From positions 218,041 to 282,040 of the forward strand of contig NZ_BCYO01000005.1 in the NCBI RefSeq assembly GCF_001598235.1: a stretch of 64,000 nt of DNA, read 5' to 3'. Made by a program: the position numbers and the translations under genes. This stretch comes from Polaromonas jejuensis NBRC 106434 (GTDB lineage Bacteria; Pseudomonadota; Gammaproteobacteria; Burkholderiales; Burkholderiaceae_C). The notes under the pieces are model-generated. The model was not told where the DNA came from. It saw only the letters and a list, made by a program, of their open reading frames with translations, and made no database searches. Shown one piece after another: positions 26,592-35,039 of the stretch (its first letter is position 1; each line of letters begins with the position of its first letter).

Positions 26592-28310
26592 GTGGACAGC
26601 ACCCATGAGGTCTTCAACCAGCCCGAGCCGCTGGTCAATTACAACCTGTTTGCCTCCAACCGGCCGCTGCGCGATGCGCTGAAGTTCAACGCACCGGCAC
26701 TGGATACCGCCGAGCTGACAAGCCTGGGCGCAACGCTGGGTAGCGCCGGGATGCAGGCGCATGCGCGCCTGGCCAACGTCCACCCACCCGAGCTGCACAC
26801 CCATGACCGCTTTGGCCGGCGCATGGACCAGGTCGAGTTTCACCCGAGCTATCACGAGTTGATGAAACTCGCCATCGGCGCCGGCCTGCACGGCACGCCT
26901 TGGGCCAGCCCTCACCCTAGCCCTCTCCCAAAGGGAGAGGGGACAACTCCCCCGGCCTTTCTCCCTCTCCCTTTGGGAGAGGGCAGGGGTGAGGGCTCCC
27001 CGCACGTCGAACGCGCTGCAGGCTTCATGCTGTTCACCGAGCTGGAGCCTTCGGTGCTGTGCCCGATCTCCATGACCTATGCGGTCACGCCCGCGCTGCG
27101 CAGCAATGCCGCCATTTATGCCGACTGGAGCCCCAGACTCACCAGCCGCGCCTACGACCCGGCCCTCAAGCACTGGCGCGACAAGCCGGGCCTGACCATG
27201 GGCATGGGCATGACTGAAAAGCAGGGCGGTTCGGATGTGCGGGCCAACACCACGCGGGCCGAGCCGCTGGGCCAGGATGGATGGGGCACACGCTACGCCA
27301 TCACCGGCCACAAATGGTTTTTCTCGGCGCCCATGTGCGATGCCTTTCTGGTGCTGGCGCAAACGCCAAGCGGTTTGAGCTGCTTTTTCCTGCCGCGCGT
27401 GCTGGAGGACGGCAAGCTGAACGCCATCCGCATCCAGCGCCTGAAGGACAAGCTGGGCAACAGGGCCAACGCGAGTTCGGAAGTTGAATTCGAGAACGCC
27501 CAGGCCTGGCTGGTCGGCGACGAGGGCCGCGGCATTCCGCAGATTCTTGAGATGGGCACCATGACGCGCCTGGACTGCGCCCTGGGCACCAGCGGCCTGA
27601 TGCGCCAGGCCTTGAGCCTGGCCCTGAACCACACCGCGCAACGCCAGGCCTTTGGCAAGCGGCTGATAGAGCAGCCGCTGATGCGCAATGTATTGGCCGA
27701 CCTGGCACTGGAGTCCGAAGCCGCCACCGCGCTGGCGATGCGCCTGGCCCGCGCCTTCGACCACGCCGGCGACGCGCATGAAGCCGGCATGGCACGCCTG
27801 CTGACGCCCATCGCCAAGTTCTGGATTTGCAAGCGCGGCAGCCATTTTGCGCAGGAAGCCATGGAATGCCTGGGCGGCAACGGCTATGTGGAGGAGGGCG
27901 GCGAGGGCGTCATGGCGCGCATCTACCGTGAAATGCCGCTCAATTCCATCTGGGAGGGGGCGGGCAACATCATGGCACTGGACCTGCTGCGCGCCTTGCG
28001 CAAGGCCGATGCCGTGGCGGCGCTGGCCCAGGAGCTTTTGCCAGCCAAGGGTGCGCACCCGGCCCTGGACCGGCTGGCCGCAAGCCTGCCGGAGCGTGTG
28101 GAGGAGATGGCCACCGAACTGGAAGCGCGCCGCCTGGCGCAGGACGTGGCGCTGGCGGTGCAAGCCGCGCTGCTGCTGCAGACCGCACCGGCGGCGGTGT
28201 TCAGCGCGTTTTGCGATTCGCGCATTGCAGGCAACTGGGGCCAGGCCTTTGGCACGCTGGGTGCGGGCACTGATTTCGACAGCATCATCGCCAGGGCCAT
28301 GCCCCAATGA
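26592..28310 (+). CDS. AidB-like acyl-CoA dehydrogenase family protein carrying an in-frame repeat
   Basis: A 572-residue flavoprotein closely following the E. coli AidB layout: HEVFNQPEPLVNYNLF at the start, LANVHPPELHTHDRFGRR, GMGMTEKQGGSDVRANTTRAE, HKWFFSAPMCDAFLVLAQT, LKDKLGNRANASSEVEFE and IYREMPLNSIWEGAGNIM with the acyl-CoA dehydrogenase Glu. AidB proteins bind DNA and FAD in the Ada response, but many homologues are isovaleryl-type dehydrogenases, and this context favours catabolism. GTG at 26592 has AGGAGG upstream. About 30 residues between GTPWA and VERAAGFML (residues ~107-137) are encoded by a palindromic repeat. Confidence 0.92.
   Translation: MDSTHEVFNQPEPLVNYNLFASNRPLRDALKFNAPALDTAELTSLGATLGSAGMQAHARLANVHPPELHTHDRFGRRMDQVEFHPSYHELMKLAIGAGLHGTPWASPHPSPLPKGEGTTPPAFLPLPLGEGRGEGSPHVERAAGFMLFTELEPSVLCPISMTYAVTPALRSNAAIYADWSPRLTSRAYDPALKHWRDKPGLTMGMGMTEKQGGSDVRANTTRAEPLGQDGWGTRYAITGHKWFFSAPMCDAFLVLAQTPSGLSCFFLPRVLEDGKLNAIRIQRLKDKLGNRANASSEVEFENAQAWLVGDEGRGIPQILEMGTMTRLDCALGTSGLMRQALSLALNHTAQRQAFGKRLIEQPLMRNVLADLALESEAATALAMRLARAFDHAGDAHEAGMARLLTPIAKFWICKRGSHFAQEAMECLGGNGYVEEGGEGVMARIYREMPLNSIWEGAGNIMALDLLRALRKADAVAALAQELLPAKGAHPALDRLAASLPERVEEMATELEARRLAQDVALAVQAALLLQTAPAAVFSAFCDSRIAGNWGQAFGTLGAGTDFDSIIARAMPQ
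26911..26993. repeat. Palindromic CTCACCC...GGGTGAG repeat inserted in the aidB-like gene
   Basis: Left arm CTCACCCTAGCCCTCTCCCA and right arm TGGGAGAGGGCAGGGGTGAG are near-perfect inverted copies around a central AAGGGAGAGG/CCTCTCCCTTT region. This is the widespread bacterial palindrome family read as SPHPSPLPKGEG and LPLPLGEGRGEG. It sits in a coding sequence and is open in frame. Confidence 0.9.
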
Positions 28311-28335
28311 ACGCGGAGACATCGAGGAGACCTTC

Positions 28336-29283
28336 ATGACCGAGCTGATTCTTCACCATTACCCCACCTCGCCCTTTTCCGAGAAAATCCGGTTGATCCT
28401 GGGGTACAAAAACCTGCCCTGGAAGTCGGTCATCATTCCAATGGTCATGCCCAAGCCCGATGTGGTGGCGCTCACGGGCGGCTACCGCAAAACACCAGTG
28501 CTGCAAATCGGCGCCGACATTTACTGCGACACGGCATTGATTTGCGACGTGCTGGAGCACCTCCAGCCCACGCCCACTCTCTACCCCGCACCCGGCAAGG
28601 GCCTGGAGCGCATCCTTGCGCATTGGGCCGACAACACGCTGTTCTGGACTTCCATGGCCTTCAACACCCAGCCCAAAGGCATGGCGCAGATGTTTGAAAA
28701 TGCACCGCCCGAGATGGCCCGCGCCTTCATTGAAGACCGCAAGGCCATGAGCGTCGGCATGGCGCGCCTGCGTCCGGCCGATGCCGCCGCGGCGTACAAA
28801 TCCTACCTGCGCCGCCTATCCGACATGCTGGACGACTGGCCTTTTTTGCTGGGCGATGCGCCGTGCATCGCCGACTTTGCGATGTACCACCCGCTGTGGT
28901 TCACGCGCGTGCGCACCTCCGTGCTGGCGGGCATCCTGGACGCCACACCCGCCGTACTCGAGTGGATGGACCGCATGGCCGCGATTGGCCACGGCAGCAT
29001 GGAAAAATTCAGCGCCGCTGAAGCCATTGCGGTAGCGGCTGCGTCAACGCCAGCCCCCTTGCATGATGCGCATGACAATGTTTTTCAGGATGAGCACGGC
29101 ATCCCGCTGGGCAGCCGCGTGCAGGTCTGTGGCGAAAGCTTCGGCCCCGAGCCCAGCGAAGGCGAGCTGATCGCCGCCACCCGCATGCACTACACCCTGA
29201 GCCGCAGCGATGAGCGGGCCGGCCTGCTGCATGTGCACTTTCCGCGCATTGGTTACCAGCTGAAGGCCGTGGCACCAGCATGA
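28336..29283 (+). CDS. Glutathione S-transferase family protein with C-terminal extension
   Basis: A 315-residue protein. An N-terminal thioredoxin-fold GST domain (LILHHYPTSPFSEKIRLILGYK, GGYRKTPVLQIGADIYCDT) is followed by an all-helical C-terminal domain (WPFLLGDAPCIADFAMYHPLWF). A ~75-residue extension after about residue 240 (VFQDEHGIPLGSRVQV...) forms an extra beta-rich module not found in simple GSTs. ATG 28336 with GAGGAGA upstream is the start; the open frame behind it is an artefact. Its stop overlaps the next ATG. Confidence 0.87.
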   Translation: MTELILHHYPTSPFSEKIRLILGYKNLPWKSVIIPMVMPKPDVVALTGGYRKTPVLQIGADIYCDTALICDVLEHLQPTPTLYPAPGKGLERILAHWADNTLFWTSMAFNTQPKGMAQMFENAPPEMARAFIEDRKAMSVGMARLRPADAAAAYKSYLRRLSDMLDDWPFLLGDAPCIADFAMYHPLWFTRVRTSVLAGILDATPAVLEWMDRMAAIGHGSMEKFSAAEAIAVAAASTPAPLHDAHDNVFQDEHGIPLGSRVQVCGESFGPEPSEGELIAATRMHYTLSRSDERAGLLHVHFPRIGYQLKAVAPA

Positions 29284-29732
29284 GCGTCATCACCTGGCGC
29301 TTTGTTCCCTTTGATGCGCTGACGAGCCGGGAGCTTTATGAATTGCTGCAGCTTCGCAGCGAGGTTTTTGTGGTCGAGCAGGCCTGCGTGTTCCAGGACA
29401 TGGACGGCGCCGATACGCAAGCCATGCATTTGCTGGGCACGGCAGAAGGCCGGCTGGCGGCCTATGCGCGCTGCTTCGCCGCCGGCGTGAAATTTGCCGA
29501 AGCCAGCATAGGCCGGGTTGTCACGCGGGACGCCGTGCGGGGCAGCGGCGCGGGCCACGTGCTGATGAAGCAGGCGATAGCGTGCCTCACGCAGTACTGG
29601 GGCCCGCAGGCCATACGGATTGGCGCCCAGGCGCGACTGGAGCCCTTTTACCGGCAGCATGGTTTCACGGCATCGGGCGCGCCCTACAGCGAAGACGGCA
29701 TTCCCCATATCGAAATGCTGCGCCCCGCCTAG
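29280..29732 (+). CDS. GNAT acetyltransferase, ElaA-like
   Basis: A 150-residue GNAT protein of the ElaA group: LQLRSEVFVVEQACVFQDMDGAD at the N-terminus, GRVVTRDAVRGSGAGHVLM as the acetyl-CoA loop, and FYRQHGFTASGAPYSEDGIPHIEM at the end. ATGA overlap with the GST-like gene indicates coupling. The acceptor substrate is unknown. The C-terminal half of the protein at 54861-55739 is of the same subfamily. Confidence 0.9.
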   Translation: MSVITWRFVPFDALTSRELYELLQLRSEVFVVEQACVFQDMDGADTQAMHLLGTAEGRLAAYARCFAAGVKFAEASIGRVVTRDAVRGSGAGHVLMKQAIACLTQYWGPQAIRIGAQARLEPFYRQHGFTASGAPYSEDGIPHIEMLRPA

Positions 29733-29759
29733 TTTGAGGAAAGTACCAAGGAGTCATTG

Positions 29760-30662
29760 ATGATCACGAATTTCAAGGATAAAACAGCGGTTCTGACCGG
29801 TGCCGGCTCGGGCTTTGGCCTGGAGTGCGCGCGCATAGGCGCCAGGCTGGGCATGAAGCTGGTGCTGGTGGACGTGCAGCAGGACGCACTGGACCAGGCC
29901 AGCGCCGAAATCAAGGCCACAGGGGCCGAGGTCCTGTCTTTCAGGCTCGATGTATCGAATGCCGAACAGATGGAAGCCATGGGGCGCGCCGTGTTTGAGC
30001 GCTTTGGTGCGCCGCACTTTGTGTTCAACAACGCCGGCGTCGGCTCCGGCGGCCTGATCTGGGAAAACACCGTCAAGGACTGGGAATGGGTGCTGGGCGT
30101 CAACGTGATGGGCGTGGTGCACGGCGTGCGCATATTCACGCCCATGATGCTGGCAGCCGCGGCCAAGGACCCCGCTTGGCAGGGCCACATCGTCAACACC
30201 GCCAGCATGGCCGGGCTGCTGAACCCGCCCAACATGGGGGTTTACAACGTCAGCAAAACTGCCGTGGTCTCCTTGAGCGAAACGCTGTACCAGGATTTGC
30301 GCCTTGTCAGCGACCAGATTGGCGCCAGCGTGTTATGCCCGTATTTCGTGCCGACCGGCATCAGCCAAAGTCACCGCAACCGGCCAACGGAGTTGTCCAC
30401 GGAAAAACCGACCCGCAGCCAGCGCATAGGCCAGGCCATGACCGACAAGGCGGTCGGCGCCGGCAAGGTGACGGCGGCGCAGGTGGCCCAAAAGGTGTTT
30501 GACGCCATGGTGGCGGACCAGTTTTACATCTACAGCCATCCCCAGGCGCTGGGCAATGTGCAGGCCCGCATGGAATGCATCGTGCAGCAGAAGAACCCGA
30601 TCGACCCCTTTGCGGATCGCCCCGAGATCGGCCGCGAGTTGAAGGCGGCTTTGCGGGCCTGA
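29760..30662 (+). CDS. Short-chain dehydrogenase/reductase
   Basis: A 300-residue SDR with TGAGSGFGLECARIG for cofactor, NNAGVGSGGLIWE, catalytic Ser in IVNTASMAGLLNPP and YNVSKTAV. The longer C-terminus (PIDPFADRPEIGRELKAAL) is common in SDRs acting on larger substrates. ATG 29760 with AAGGAG upstream is preferred to the neighbouring TTG. Last gene of the plus-strand catabolic block. Confidence 0.9.
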   Translation: MITNFKDKTAVLTGAGSGFGLECARIGARLGMKLVLVDVQQDALDQASAEIKATGAEVLSFRLDVSNAEQMEAMGRAVFERFGAPHFVFNNAGVGSGGLIWENTVKDWEWVLGVNVMGVVHGVRIFTPMMLAAAAKDPAWQGHIVNTASMAGLLNPPNMGVYNVSKTAVVSLSETLYQDLRLVSDQIGASVLCPYFVPTGISQSHRNRPTELSTEKPTRSQRIGQAMTDKAVGAGKVTAAQVAQKVFDAMVADQFYIYSHPQALGNVQARMECIVQQKNPIDPFADRPEIGRELKAALRA

Positions 30663-30690
30663 AACCCGGAGTTGGGCATCAAATCGGCAT

Positions 30691-30736
30691 CAAGCCCTTG
30701 ATAGCCGGGTGCCTAAAGCTATCAAAAACATAGCGG
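30691..30736. repeat. Degenerate TAGCTATC-type repeat
   Basis: CCCTTGATAGCCGGGTGCCT followed by AAAGCTATCAAAAACATAGC carries two TAGC heads in opposite orientations. It lies in the 95-bp convergent gap between the SDR gene and the Sel1/TPR-type gene. Confidence 0.5.
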
Positions 30737-30756
30737 TTTATGCCTCGATGGCGTTT

Positions 30757-31992
30757 TCACCGCATGATCTGCCTGGGCTTGTCGCGCCACCGGGCGGGCA
30801 GCAGGTCGTAGAGTGCCGTGGGTTCGCGATGCAAGGTCCGCGTGAGGCTGGGGCCGTCGACCTGCGGCACCTCGTGCGAGAGATCGATCTGGCCCAATTG
30901 CTGCATCCAGGCCACGTCAATGCTGCCGTCGGGCCGGGGGCGGGAGGCGATCAGCGCCAGCATCCGGTGGGCTTCCTTGCTGCCTTTGGCCTCCGCAAGG
31001 CGATACAGCCGGATGGCCTCGACATAGTTGGCCGGCACACCTTCGCCGCGGTGGTAGCGCCTGGCGCTGGCCAGAAACTGCTCGGCACTGGCGCTGGCCA
31101 CGAGCGGCCCGCTGCGAATGCGGGCCCCGGTGTCCGGGTTGGTCTGGGTGGTGCTTGCCAGCAGCGCCAGGTTGGCGGCGGCGGCCTCCGAGCGCGCCGC
31201 CACGGAGCGGAAGTAGGCCATGGCCTCGATCTGGCGATTGGCCGTCACGCTTTCCAGCCCCAGTTCGATCCGGGCATGCACATTTCCGCCGTTGGAGGCG
31301 CGCAGCAACAGGTCCCGGTTTTTCAGGCTGGCCGGCGCGGGTTCGCGCAAAGTCGGTGAGGCGATCTGCAGAGGCGCCAGGCGAGACTCCATGAGCCACT
31401 CCAGGTAGTCGGCACGGGGCCGGTCCACTTGCCGGAGTTGCGCAATCCACGGCCGGGCCGCTGCCGGATTGGGCGCCGTCGCGCAGCCGTCGATCTCGCA
31501 CCAGGCCAGCCCCGCGTTGGCCAGGGGTTCGCCTAGGGAGCGGGCGCGTTCAAACCACATTTGCGCCTGGGCAAGGTCTTTGGCCACGCCCCGTCCATGC
31601 AGGTACAGCAGGCCCAGCATCCATGAGGCGTTGGCCGCAGTTCTTTCCGTCGCGCTGCCGCGGCCTGCCTGCCGCATGGCGGTCGCCCGCAGACGCGTCA
31701 CCTCGGCTTCCAGTGCCGGGTCCAGCGGCTCGGGCATGCGCAGCGCCTCCGCACCCACCGAACCGGAAGGCTGGATCGGTTCTGCGGTGACGGAGCCCGC
31801 AGGCAGCAGCGGTGCCTGCGCCGCCGGCCCGGAGGTTTCTATGGTCGTCGGGTAAACCGGATTGAGCTTGAAGGTCTGCACCGGCTGCGCCGCCACCCGG
31901 GCGTTCACGCTCATGGCTGAAATCGCCAGGATCGTCCAGCAGGCAAGCGAGCGCCAGACCGTCCATTGGCGCCGGGCAGGGCTGCAGGTCAT
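30757..31992 (-). CDS. Exported Sel1/TPR-type repeat protein
   Basis: A 411-residue protein with an N-terminal hydrophobic segment (LACWTILAISAMSVNARVAA) that reads as a signal peptide. Sel1-type tetratricopeptide repeats follow: ASWMLGLLYLHGRGVAKDLAQAQ, SLGEPLANAGLAWCE, and RRYHRGEGVPANYVEAIRLY with AEAKGSKEAHRMLALI. Such proteins scaffold envelope complexes. ATG 31992 is chosen because the longer frame would overlap the upstream gene; AAGGTG lies just before it. It is 23 bp downstream of the CsgG-like gene on the same strand, so I infer a role in the same surface system. Confidence 0.75.
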   Translation of the reverse strand: MTCSPARRQWTVWRSLACWTILAISAMSVNARVAAQPVQTFKLNPVYPTTIETSGPAAQAPLLPAGSVTAEPIQPSGSVGAEALRMPEPLDPALEAEVTRLRATAMRQAGRGSATERTAANASWMLGLLYLHGRGVAKDLAQAQMWFERARSLGEPLANAGLAWCEIDGCATAPNPAAARPWIAQLRQVDRPRADYLEWLMESRLAPLQIASPTLREPAPASLKNRDLLLRASNGGNVHARIELGLESVTANRQIEAMAYFRSVAARSEAAAANLALLASTTQTNPDTGARIRSGPLVASASAEQFLASARRYHRGEGVPANYVEAIRLYRLAEAKGSKEAHRMLALIASRPRPDGSIDVAWMQQLGQIDLSHEVPQVDGPSLTRTLHREPTALYDLLPARWRDKPRQIMR

Positions 31993-32015
31993 GGGCACCT
32001 TGTGTTTTTGACGGC

Positions 32016-33716
32016 TTAACGGGGCTGGGTGGCCGTTGAAGCCGCGGCGGCAGGAGCGGCACGCTTGGGTTTCACGGTCCATTTGATCTCACTCCTCACA
32101 TAGCCCTCGGGGCCCAGGCCACTGGCAAAGCCGGCATTGACGTCTGCCAGTGACTTGTAGCCGTCCAGTGATTTTAGGGCCGGGCCTTGCAGGGGGGCGG
32201 GCAGCTTGCTTAGCGGGTCGGTTTCGGACGCAAAGCAGCCCACCGCCTCCGTTCCCGGCTTGCCGGCATCCATGATAAAGGCGGGGTTGGGGGTCATCCA
32301 GTCCGGAATGCGCACCGCCAGGTTGGCCGACACCAGGGAGTTGGGGGTGATCGAGTTGGGCAGCAAACGCATCACACCGCCGCTCGCATCGGCAAAGTAG
32401 CAGTACAGGTGGGAGGCCCGCGACACGGTGGCCGACAGGAACACCTGCTCGCCTTCCTCAAAGGCCGGACGCTCGCCGGCGGGCAGGGGATTTTCAATCT
32501 GCAGGTCGATGGTGCCGGCGGCTGGTGTTCCCGTGCTTGCAGCCATGGCGCTGGTGGCCTGCATCATCCCGCCGCCGCTCCAGCCCACGCGCGCGAGCGT
32601 GCCGTCGGGCGCCAGGCCCACAAAGTTTCGCAGGGACCGCTCATAGGTGTTGAAGTCCAGCACGCCCGAGACGACCATGCCGTTGTCCGCCTGGAATCGG
32701 GCCAGGGCCGAACGCAGGTTGGGGTCGTTGCTGGCCAGCAGGTCCGAGCCCGCAGGCAGATAGCCGTGCCTGACCAGTGAGCTCTGGATCAACCTGGCCT
32801 GCGCCGCGGGGCCGCTGTCGTCATACCAGTCGCGCATCTGGCGCTGGAAGTCCGGGTGGGTCTGGTCCAGGGTCAGGCATTGCCAGTAGGGAACCCGGGC
32901 CCATTTGCCCACCAGCTCGATGGTGGCCAGGTCAATCAGCGTGCGCATGGCGCCGCCTGCGCCCTGGGCATAGTCCCGGCCGACGTTGAACTTCACGCCG
33001 TAGTTGCCGATTCGGCCCGCCACATCCACCCCCTGACCGGCGCCGCCTATGATGACTTCATTGGCCGAGTCGAGCCCGGGGATCAGGGTCCGGGTGCGAA
33101 AATCGCCCAGGTGCATCTCCAGTCCGATCACCGTGGCATTGCGGTTCTGGCTGTAGGCGGTGTCGAGCCGGGCGGCCGAAGTGGCCACGTCAAAGCGGTT
33201 GTTGACCACGTTCTGGTCCACAAAGGCAATGGCCCCCGAGATGTACAGGGCAGGGCGCTGCAACTGCATCTGGTTGTTGTTCAGCAGAATGGTCGTGAGG
33301 TTCTGCACGGTGTCCTGCCTGGCGATGTCCACCTCATAGTCCACGTAGCGAAAGGCATTGCTCAGGCGCGACATCTGCGACAGCGCCGTGATGACCATGT
33401 CCTTGGCCGCGACGGGCACCCGGCTGGAGAAGTCCTGAATCTGCTTGCTGGTGATCAGCGTGGGGGCAAGCTGGGCTTCCCGCAGCATGTGGTCCATGCA
33501 CATCAGGGAGTCCGAGAAACTGGAAATGGAGCGCGTCGGTCGCACGACCGGGCGGTCCATGGCATAGCCGTAAGACTGGAACGCTGCGTCGTTTCGGGCG
33601 TCCATCGGTGTGCTGCATGCTGCCAGCAGCACGGTGCCAGCCAGGGCGGACAGGGCCGCAAAGTGCCGGCAGCGCCCAACTGCGGTACGGCGTAAGAGCT
33701 TGTTGTTCTGGTCCAT
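32016..33716 (-). CDS. CsgG/HfaB-like outer-membrane lipoprotein with PG-binding-like and DUF4384-like domains
   Basis: A 566-residue protein. The signal peptide ends in the lipobox LLAAC, with Cys34 as lipidation site. Residues ~60-285 have the CsgG order of elements (MVITALSQMSRLSNAFRYVD, ALYISGAIAFVDQNV, NATVIGLEMHLGDFRTRTLI, a Gly-rich stretch, then MRTLIDLATIELVGKWARVPYW). CsgG forms the curli export pore. Residues ~306-365 resemble a peptidoglycan-binding repeat (LIQSSLVRHGYLPAG, LARFQADNGMVVSGVLD). Residues ~402-505 resemble DUF4384 (FEEGEQVFLSATVSRASHLY). E. coli CsgG (~277 aa) lacks the last two domains. The assignment is by pattern, not search. Confidence 0.7.
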   Translation of the reverse strand: MDQNNKLLRRTAVGRCRHFAALSALAGTVLLAACSTPMDARNDAAFQSYGYAMDRPVVRPTRSISSFSDSLMCMDHMLREAQLAPTLITSKQIQDFSSRVPVAAKDMVITALSQMSRLSNAFRYVDYEVDIARQDTVQNLTTILLNNNQMQLQRPALYISGAIAFVDQNVVNNRFDVATSAARLDTAYSQNRNATVIGLEMHLGDFRTRTLIPGLDSANEVIIGGAGQGVDVAGRIGNYGVKFNVGRDYAQGAGGAMRTLIDLATIELVGKWARVPYWQCLTLDQTHPDFQRQMRDWYDDSGPAAQARLIQSSLVRHGYLPAGSDLLASNDPNLRSALARFQADNGMVVSGVLDFNTYERSLRNFVGLAPDGTLARVGWSGGGMMQATSAMAASTGTPAAGTIDLQIENPLPAGERPAFEEGEQVFLSATVSRASHLYCYFADASGGVMRLLPNSITPNSLVSANLAVRIPDWMTPNPAFIMDAGKPGTEAVGCFASETDPLSKLPAPLQGPALKSLDGYKSLADVNAGFASGLGPEGYVRSEIKWTVKPKRAAPAAAASTATQPR

Positions 33717-33807
33717 GATGATGTTTCCTGTTGGGCAGCCAAGAAAACAGCGCCGCACGATCTGCCGGGGTTGGGCCGCCCCGTAAAACCTGAGGGCGCA
33801 AACCCGT

Positions 33808-34215
33808 TTAATTGCAAATGTTCACCAGATCGCCCCGAAGCACCACAATCTGCTCCTTCGGAGAGCCTGCGGGGGTTGTGGTGGCGACGTTGCTTCCAAT
33901 CGTCTGCGTACAGGTGGTTTTGAACCCGTCCGACGTGGCGGTGGACACGACATCCTTTTTGCTCAGGATGTCTCCCGGGTTGCCCGAGAAGGCCTTGGCC
34001 TCATAGCGCGCCACGCGCGCTCTTTGCCAGGCAGGCATGTCGGTTGAGGGATTGATGTTGCCCGAACGGGGCGCAGCGCCCAGCGGCAGCATCTGGATCG
34101 TGATTTTCTTGTCCAGCCGGACGGGGTCCTCTCCCGGTGCATTCTGTGCCGCCGCCTGCAGGCAGCCCAGCGCACCGACACCCATCAGCAAGCAGACCTT
34201 GATACGTGTGACCAT
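33808..34215 (-). CDS. Small secreted protein of unknown function in the fibre cluster
   Basis: A 135-residue protein with a signal peptide (MVTRIKVCLLMGVGALGCLQAAAQ). The mature part has an amphipathic IQMLPLGAAPRSGNI stretch, a basic central helix, and a C-terminal segment with two cysteines (FKTTCTQTIG and LVNICN) that may pair. It resembles neither CsgE nor CsgF in a way I can see. It sits between the repeat protein and the CsgG-like gene on the same strand, which suggests an accessory, chaperone or minor-subunit role. AGGCCAC lies before the ATG. Confidence 0.65.
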   Translation of the reverse strand: MVTRIKVCLLMGVGALGCLQAAAQNAPGEDPVRLDKKITIQMLPLGAAPRSGNINPSTDMPAWQRARVARYEAKAFSGNPGDILSKKDVVSTATSDGFKTTCTQTIGSNVATTTPAGSPKEQIVVLRGDLVNICN

Positions 34216-34316
34216 GGTGTGGCCTCCAATCTTTCAGGCGGGAAGGAGTCCGGTCGCCCGATGGCGTCGCGGCTCCTTCCCGTCAGGTTAAGTCCAACCT
34301 CACTTCCGGGGGCTTG

Positions 34317-35039
34317 CTAGTCGTTGCGGCCGCAATGGCCGTTCGGGCAGGGGTCACGCGGCTCGTTGCAGGCATCGTTGGAGGCGATGTTCTGTGCCGC
34401 ATGGCTGTTGTATCCGTTGGCCATGTTGGTCACAGTGGCATAGTTGAGGGACGTGGACTGGGATGAATAGCCGGCCACCAGCACTTTGCCAAAGTTGGAC
34501 GACAGGTTTTGTGAAGCCAGCGCGCCGCTGCCACTAGCTTCATTTTTCACGGTACTGTGGCTGGCGCTCACGCCCTGGCTGGAGCTCCCCGTGATGTCAA
34601 TCGTGCCGTTGTTGCTGGCCAGGTTTTGCAGGGCATTGGCATTGCCGCCGCTGGCCTTGTTGCCTACCGTGGAATCGGTCAGGCTGGTGAACTGGCTGGA
34701 TGTTGCGCCACGGGCCACTTCCACGTCGCCGGCGTTGGAAGAGATGTTCTGGTTCGCAAAGTCATACCGGTCCTTGGCTTCGTTCTTGACGGAGCCGCCG
34801 TTGGTGATGACGGTCTGGTAGGAATTGCCCTTGATGTCAATCTTGCCGGAATTGCTGGCCAGGTTCTGCAGCGCCGTGTTCTGCGTATTGGACTGGTTGG
34901 CCACCGTGGTGCCGATGATGGACGCCGTTTGAACCGACGTAGCGCCCGCGGCAATGGTGATGGAAGACGGACTGGTTGGCTGAACAGCCATGGCTGCGGT
35001 TGCGAGGGCGCTCAACGCAAAGAATGCGATCGTTTTCAT
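34317..35039 (-). CDS. Secreted Q/N-rich five-repeat protein, candidate amyloid or beta-solenoid fibre subunit
   Basis: A 240-residue protein: signal peptide (1-18), a short linker, five imperfect repeats at about 27-66, 67-105, 106-146, 147-185 and 186-221, and a Cys-rich tail (DACNEPRDPCPNGHCGRND). Each repeat begins with alternating hydrophobics ([IV]x[IV]), then SxQ, VxN, and ends QN[LI][AS]SN. Aligned Ser, Gln and Asn columns are what curlin and other solenoid amyloids show, though spacing differs from CsgA. GAGGAGAT precedes ATG 35039. First gene of the minus-strand cluster with a CsgG-like exporter. Amyloid nature is an inference. Confidence 0.7.
   Translation of the reverse strand: MKTIAFFALSALATAAMAVQPTSPSSITIAAGATSVQTASIIGTTVANQSNTQNTALQNLASNSGKIDIKGNSYQTVITNGGSVKNEAKDRYDFANQNISSNAGDVEVARGATSSQFTSLTDSTVGNKASGGNANALQNLASNNGTIDITGSSSQGVSASHSTVKNEASGSGALASQNLSSNFGKVLVAGYSSQSTSLNYATVTNMANGYNSHAAQNIASNDACNEPRDPCPNGHCGRND

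Noticed and set aside
26911..26993. CRISPR-like or REP array
   Set aside because: A single palindrome without spacers or tandem copies. No CRISPR repeat-spacer pattern occurs anywhere in the window.
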